IMG/VR virus record: IMGVR_UViG_3300006924_000087
Location: 1 to 32,313 of that record
Length of the DNA stretch: 32,313 nt
Origin: a virus
Strand: one strand, 5' to 3'
The position numbers and the translations under genes are program-made. Of the stretch, positions 28,459 through 32,313 are shown piece after piece. Every line of letters starts with the position of its first letter. The first letter of the stretch is position 1. The notes under the pieces are model-generated. The model ran no database searches. It had not been told where the DNA came from and saw nothing but the letters and a program-made list of their open reading frames with translations.

Positions 28459-30324
28459 TTATGCTCCTAGTAATGCTTTACTGTAACCGCCGCCGCGCTG
28501 TCTAGCATCAACAACTGCTGTCTTAGCTGCATTAGCAATCTGAGGCATCAATGTAGCAATCTCTGCTCTTACGGTTTGCTGTACGCCAGTTGTCACGTTA
28601 ATAACTTGGTTGACTGTTACGCCACCACCGCCGCCTAATTTGTTGCTAGGTATTATAGAGCCTGATTGGTTAGGCACAAACATCTCTTGCCCACGCTCAC
28701 CAACCATGTAGGGTTGACCAGCCTGAACAGATCCGCCGATAGCTCTTGGGGACATAGGGCGAGAACCTGCGCCAGACATTACAGGAACACTAGGCTTGCC
28801 GCCTGCTACTGGGCTACTTGAACCGCCAAAGCTGGCAGTGATTACATTAAAAGCCGCATCAACAATATACTTTTGAATCAGCATCTTTATCAGGCTATCT
28901 ACAACGCTTTTTGCCATTGCCTTCATAGCGTCTGCGAAGTTAGCCGCGCCTGTTATTCCTGCGGTTAGCGCATCAGTTAAGCCGTTTAAACCCTGTGTAG
29001 TAAGGCTCTTTATGTTTTCTTCCATGGTTGGAATGCTATTACTGAAAGACTTAACGCCTTGCTCAAAGCTGCCTAAAACATCCACTGTAGGTTTTAAAGC
29101 ACTTTCATTTGCTTCACCTAGCTTGCCGATAGTTTTTATAAGTCTATCAAAAGTTTCGTTGACTTTATCTGCGTCTATTAAGCCGCCTAGATTTGTGCCG
29201 AAAGATAGAGCCTTATCTTTTCCTTCCGCCAATTCAGCTTGCAAAACTGTCAATTCACCAACTATCGCGTTTATGTCTTTCTGTACCTTTGAAGCACCAG
29301 CTTTCCCCTTGCCGTACATCATGTAATCAATGATGCCAATACCTTTAGTACCACCTGAAAGCATTACTTCTTGTAGGTCTTGAAGGTCAGAAAGTTTGCT
29401 TTGCAGGTATTCAAATCTACCTTTCTTTGCGTTTTGCTCAAACTTCATAAAGAAGTTTCCTGCGGCATTACTGACCGTATCCAGATTCACTGACAATTGA
29501 TCAAGCGCAATAATAACACTGCGAATACCCTCTAAAAATCCTACGGCCAAGGTCTGCGCAAACTTAGCAATACCGCCTTCTGCTTTAGATGTTTTTATCA
29601 AAAAGTCAGTTAGAGCTTTGGCAGCATCCGCGATAGCTGGCGCAAGAGCCGCACTAAACTGATCTTTAAGCCCCTTACCTATAAATAATAGGTCAGTGAA
29701 TGCGTCATTTGCTTTTTCTGCGCCCAACGCCGCTTCGCTAGACATAACAATGCCAAGAGATTTAGCCCTGCCAAACAGCTTTTCCATGCCGTCAGAGCCT
29801 AGCGCTAATGTATTAACAAGAGCAGCGCCTTCACTATCAAAGAGTTTAAATGCTATTCTTAGCTTGTCAGCTTCAGTATCTACCTGCTCAAAAGCATTTG
29901 CTAGTTGAAGCATCTGTTGATCAAGAGGTAATTGTTGCAATTTCCGAGCATCTAAACCTAGTTCTCGGATGGCATTTTTGGCCTCACCTGTACCCTGCGC
30001 AGCTTCAGCAGCGCGGCGAGTAAATCTCTGCAAAGCCATATTTAAGGTATTAGTCTCAACGCCTGATATTTGTGCAGCATATTGCAGCCTAGACAAAGCC
30101 TCAGTAGTTGTGCCTATCTTAGACGCTACCTTAGACAAGTTGTCTGTTGCATTTAAAGAGCTTTTGATCAAGTAGCCAAAGCCAGCAGCACCAGCAACGC
30201 CAACTAGTGCAGTTCTCATGCTAAAGAGGGATTTAGTAATTCGGCCTAGACCTGCACCAACTGATTTAAACCCTTTGCTGGTTTTATCTACTGCCGATAT
30301 TACTATGCGGGTATCTTCAGACAT
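28459..30324 (-). CDS. Tape measure protein (621 aa)
   Basis: Sets tail length and passes through the tube. The start at 30324 (MSEDTRIVISAVDKTSKGFK) is preferred to a GTG three codons upstream. The N-terminus has an early hydrophobic stretch (TALVGVAGAAGFGYLIKSSL) and family-like TTEALSRLQYAAQISGVETN; the middle is helical, a second hydrophobic region lies near 460-510, and the C-terminus is Gly-rich (GGGGGVTVNQVINVTTGVQQ). At the usual 1.5 angstrom per residue this would give a tail near 90 nm. It is preceded by the frameshifted chaperone pair, as usual. Confidence 0.92.
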   Translation of the reverse strand: MSEDTRIVISAVDKTSKGFKSVGAGLGRITKSLFSMRTALVGVAGAAGFGYLIKSSLNATDNLSKVASKIGTTTEALSRLQYAAQISGVETNTLNMALQRFTRRAAEAAQGTGEAKNAIRELGLDARKLQQLPLDQQMLQLANAFEQVDTEADKLRIAFKLFDSEGAALVNTLALGSDGMEKLFGRAKSLGIVMSSEAALGAEKANDAFTDLLFIGKGLKDQFSAALAPAIADAAKALTDFLIKTSKAEGGIAKFAQTLAVGFLEGIRSVIIALDQLSVNLDTVSNAAGNFFMKFEQNAKKGRFEYLQSKLSDLQDLQEVMLSGGTKGIGIIDYMMYGKGKAGASKVQKDINAIVGELTVLQAELAEGKDKALSFGTNLGGLIDADKVNETFDRLIKTIGKLGEANESALKPTVDVLGSFEQGVKSFSNSIPTMEENIKSLTTQGLNGLTDALTAGITGAANFADAMKAMAKSVVDSLIKMLIQKYIVDAAFNVITASFGGSSSPVAGGKPSVPVMSGAGSRPMSPRAIGGSVQAGQPYMVGERGQEMFVPNQSGSIIPSNKLGGGGGVTVNQVINVTTGVQQTVRAEIATLMPQIANAAKTAVVDARQRGGGYSKALLGA

Positions 30325-30466
30325 CTCTCTCACTCATTATCTGGAAGTAAGCCAGCCACTCATTTAATTCAGTAAGCGACATCTGCTCTGCTTCAGCTAT
30401 TGTTATGTGCAACCTCTCAGCTAAGGCGATTACATTCATTCTTAGTTGAGAGGTTTTTAGTTTTTT
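30317..30466 (-). CDS. Frameshift extension (GT form) of tail assembly chaperone
   Basis: The slippery heptamer A-AAA-AAC at 30460-30466 (minus strand) lies just before the TAA of the upstream chaperone. A -1 shift continues for 47 residues ending SLTELNEWLAYFQIMSERDV, a typical GT tail (ELNEWLAYFQ). Four bases after the heptamer, AACCTCTCA (30447-30455) pairs with TGAGAGGTT (30411-30419), with an inner CTAAG/CTTAG pair, forming a strong stimulatory hairpin. The full GT protein would be 163 aa. It overlaps the tape measure start. Confidence 0.9.
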   Translation of the reverse strand, partial: KKLKTSQLRMNVIALAERLHITIAEAEQMSLTELNEWLAYFQIMSERDV

Positions 30467-30807
30467 GCTGCTGTTTCAACCGATTCAATCGTGCTAAACA
30501 TTTGATCTGCAATTTCGCTAATTACTGTAGTCTCTTCGCCCATCAGATCGATTCTATCTTCTGCGCTAGTAAATAGCTTACTCCCGCCTTCATCTTCAGC
30601 CTTGAGCAAAATCAAATCTACCATTGCACCAATAGTCGGCGTTTGCATAATTGCCGGATGTTTCTTTTGAAGCTCATTAATGTCATAGCAGGTAATGGGG
30701 CGACAAAACATTTTAAAAGCATTGCCATCCCCATCTGCCCAAGCATCAACAGTAACTTCACGCGCTTTTAATGTGCGTCTGTTTCTTAGTTCTTTTGCTA
30801 AACCCAT
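30457..30807 (-). CDS. Tail assembly chaperone (G form, 116 aa)
   Basis: Lambda gpG-like chaperone that coats the tape measure during tail assembly. Begins MGLAKELRNRRTLKAREVTV, with a central YDINELQKKHPAIMQTPTIG and an acidic helical end; stops at TAA right after the AAAAAAC slip site. Position between the tail tube and tape measure genes and the frameshift context identify it more firmly than its sequence. Confidence 0.88.
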   Translation of the reverse strand: MGLAKELRNRRTLKAREVTVDAWADGDGNAFKMFCRPITCYDINELQKKHPAIMQTPTIGAMVDLILLKAEDEGGSKLFTSAEDRIDLMGEETTVISEIADQMFSTIESVETAAKN

Positions 30808-30830
30808 TTAATTTCTCCTGTGAAATTGGA

Positions 30831-31232
30831 TTATGCTGTAGCTTCAGTAACTGCTCCGCTAACTTGCAAAGCAAATGAAGCCTCTACCATACCATCAAAT
30901 GACGCAGTAATTGACTTGCTAGTTACAATGCCAGTGCCGGAATAGTATTTTTCGCCAGTGCCAGTGCCAGTAGGATAAATTTCAAAGTCTAGTGAAGCTC
31001 GGTTATCAATAACCAACTGCTGCGCGTCAGAGTCATCCCAGTAGCACTCAATGCTTACTGTGCTTGCTTCTAGGCCAGCCTTGTAAGTGCGAGCAGTGTC
31101 ACCCATTACGCTATCTTCAATAGTGTCAGTTGAACCATCGAGAGTATAAGAGCGCACTTCGCCAACAACGGCAACAGAAGTTCCTGCCACCTGTAATTTA
31201 ACAACGCCGCTTGAACCTGTAGTTGTAGCCAT
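30831..31232 (-). CDS. Major tail tube protein (133 aa)
   Basis: Tube subunit. All-beta look with VVKLQVAGTSVAVVGEVRSY at the start, TLDGSTDTIEDSVMGDT (the usual conserved turn), and ending SKSITASFDGMVEASFALQV; short compact form of the TP901-1 type. GGAG-like site upstream. It lies directly between the tail terminator and the chaperone, the expected order. Confidence 0.87.
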   Translation of the reverse strand: MATTTGSSGVVKLQVAGTSVAVVGEVRSYTLDGSTDTIEDSVMGDTARTYKAGLEASTVSIECYWDDSDAQQLVIDNRASLDFEIYPTGTGTGEKYYSGTGIVTSKSITASFDGMVEASFALQVSGAVTEATA

Positions 31233-31250
31233 TTTATATCACCTTCTCAG

Positions 31251-31688
31251 TTAAGTTGTGCCGCGAGTGTATTCGTACACAACGCGAACGGTTAGAATCA
31301 CACCGCCGATAGGATCAATAGAGCCTTCATCGACTTCAATATTTATTAGCTGGGTATCCAGCGCGTAACCGCCTCTTGTGCGGTCTAGTTCGAGTCCTTC
31401 TTCTATGGCCTCGATTATAGTATTCCTAGCTTGATCAATTATACCTGACTTAACAAAGCAGACCATCTCATAATTTATAGATGCCATGCGCTTGCCCATA
31501 GAGCCAGCTATTGAGCTATCTTCCCTACTTTCACCAGCAGTTCTAACCAGTACAGCGGGAAACTGTGCATTTGATAACTTGTTAAAATCAAAAGGCTCGC
31601 GAGTTACATACTTGATGCGTACAGGCTGTATGACGCTGTCGCGCAGAGTATCGACAATATTGTCTGCAATGCTTTCTCTTACGCTCAT
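31251..31688 (-). CDS. Tail terminator/completion protein (145 aa)
   Basis: Begins MSVRESIADNIVDTLRDSVI; alpha/beta with NAQFPAVLVRTAGESRE and a final strand pair GGVILTVRVVYEYTRGTT. Length and order (after the gp10-like protein and before the tube) match gpU-like tail terminators that stop tube growth and join tail to head. ATGA overlap with the gp10-like gene. Confidence 0.75.
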   Translation of the reverse strand: MSVRESIADNIVDTLRDSVIQPVRIKYVTREPFDFNKLSNAQFPAVLVRTAGESREDSSIAGSMGKRMASINYEMVCFVKSGIIDQARNTIIEAIEEGLELDRTRGGYALDTQLINIEVDEGSIDPIGGVILTVRVVYEYTRGTT

Positions 31689-32107
31689 TTAATAAACCTT
31701 TCAAATGCCCTAGATAAACGCTTTTCTTCGTCGCGACTAAACCCGAAAAAAGGTCTGGTCTGATTATTGTATGCAGCCTTGCTAGACTCTTTTGCGCCCC
31801 GAAAGAATATTTCGGCTTGCTTGTCATTAGCCTTGCTTGTCATAGCCGCAATCATATTGCCAGATATCTTTAGATTTGGCGTTAGAGTCCTATCCTTTTT
31901 AGATCTAAACGCAGCATATCTTTCACTGTAAGGCTTAAACGCTCCATCCTTGTAGCCCTGCCCTTGCGCCGTTCTGTCCTGAATAATGTTAATGCCAATC
32001 TGTGCAACTCTAAAAAGTGCAGACTTGTATTTTGCCTGCAATTCCTTACGCATCTTTTTCGGTATGCTTGCAAGATTGCGCGGCTTAGTTTCGAGCTTAA
32101 CTTCCAT
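31685..32107 (-). CDS. gp10-like head-tail/virion morphogenesis protein (140 aa)
   Basis: Resembles the HK97 gp10 / Mu gpG virion morphogenesis group: basic N-terminal helix (KKMRKELQAKYKSALFRVAQ), IIQDRTAQGQGYKDGAFKPY, LKISGNMIAAM and the typical end TRPFFGFSRDEEKRLSRAFE. It functions at tail completion or head-tail joining. The ATG at 32107 overlaps the adaptor stop region, and its own stop overlaps the tail terminator start. Confidence 0.82.
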   Translation of the reverse strand: MEVKLETKPRNLASIPKKMRKELQAKYKSALFRVAQIGINIIQDRTAQGQGYKDGAFKPYSERYAAFRSKKDRTLTPNLKISGNMIAAMTSKANDKQAEIFFRGAKESSKAAYNNQTRPFFGFSRDEEKRLSRAFERFIK

Positions 32108-32313
32108 TAGCGAACTAACCTGCCTGAGTTGATAGGCTCTTTCTCTTTATCAGTAACAGTTCCATCACCATCGGCATCATATTCTACGCCGTCTTGAAAT
32201 ACAGACTCGATCTCTTCACCGTATCGCGCCTTGTAAAAATCTATCATGCCCATAAAGCGGTCATTGTCTACCCAGTTTGTCAGCTTAGGTAGAGCATACT
32301 TCCACAACACTAA
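32107..32313 (-). CDS. Head-tail adaptor, C-terminal part (runs off right end) with EF-hand-type loop
   Basis: The frame is open to the last base (…LVLWKYALPKLTNW), so the true start lies outside the window; the GTG at 32310 is only the first possible in-frame codon. Residues DADGDGTVTDKE match the 12-residue EF-hand/dockerin calcium loop at positions 1, 3, 5, 6, 9 and 12. The order before gp10-like fits a head-tail adaptor, and it probably continues the gene that starts at 125 at the left end. Confidence 0.65.
   Translation of the reverse strand, partial: LVLWKYALPKLTNWVDNDRFMGMIDFYKARYGEEIESVFQDGVEYDADGDGTVTDKEKEPINSGRLVR

Noticed and set aside
1-32313. Integrase, excisionase, transposase or attachment site
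   Set aside because: No tyrosine or serine recombinase signature was found in any frame; the Cro-like protein alone does not show lysogeny.

Overview
The window reads as an almost complete tailed-phage genome of siphovirus type (about 32 kb, moderate GC). The likely host is a Gram-negative bacterium, probably a marine proteobacterium. Supporting signs are a lipobox lipoprotein and Sec-type signal peptide among the small genes, a GTA-type three-TM holin with an XhlA-like partner, and long repetitive tail fibres of the kind common in marine viromes. No integrase, tRNA, IS element or CRISPR array was seen. Nearly all genes lie on the minus strand, packed end to end and often joined by ATGA, GTGA or TAATG overlaps. 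Only two small genes (2145-2612) point the other way.

Layout in transcription order (high to low coordinates). The packaging and head block starts from a sigma70-like promoter at 8127-8155: an unknown gene, a ParB-like protein, a TET/JBP-like 2OG-Fe(II) dioxygenase, TerS, TerL, portal, MuF, scaffold and major capsid, then a terminator at about 430-463. A conserved basic protein follows, then the start of a head-tail adaptor that runs off the left end. The right end opens with what looks like the rest of that adaptor (with an EF-hand-type loop). It continues into gp10-like, tail terminator, tail tube, a -1 frameshifted chaperone pair, tape measure, distal tail protein, a tail protein ending in a complete Hint (intein-like) domain, a GNAT protein, a J-like tip protein, a BppU-like protein, a 661-aa repeat protein, a 149-aa structural protein and a 1128-aa fibre. 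A lysis block (XhlA-like protein, 3TM holin, M15 peptidase) ends at a strong terminator (15279-15303). The match of the two ends suggests a circular or circularly permuted genome cut inside the adaptor gene.

The early region (15205 down to 8377) holds recombination and replication genes: ERF, an SSB-like protein with a DEDIPF tail, a Cro-like regulator, an HTH protein, a replication-like protein, NinB, a metallophosphoesterase, a zinc ribbon protein, DUF3310 and NinG. A cluster of small membrane and secreted proteins follows.

Three operons (plus-strand pair 2145-2612; 15205 onward; 9604-8377) start from near-identical promoters. In each, the -35 box sits in a quasi-palindrome (ACATTAATGT core), spacing is 17 nt, and the transcript should begin ACATTCAAAAA. 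This looks like one phage regulon. A fourth promoter (13056-13084) keeps the start-site sequence but has a poor -35 and a different upstream dyad. A separate promoter at 13279-13306 feeds a roughly 230-nt non-coding, structured leader.
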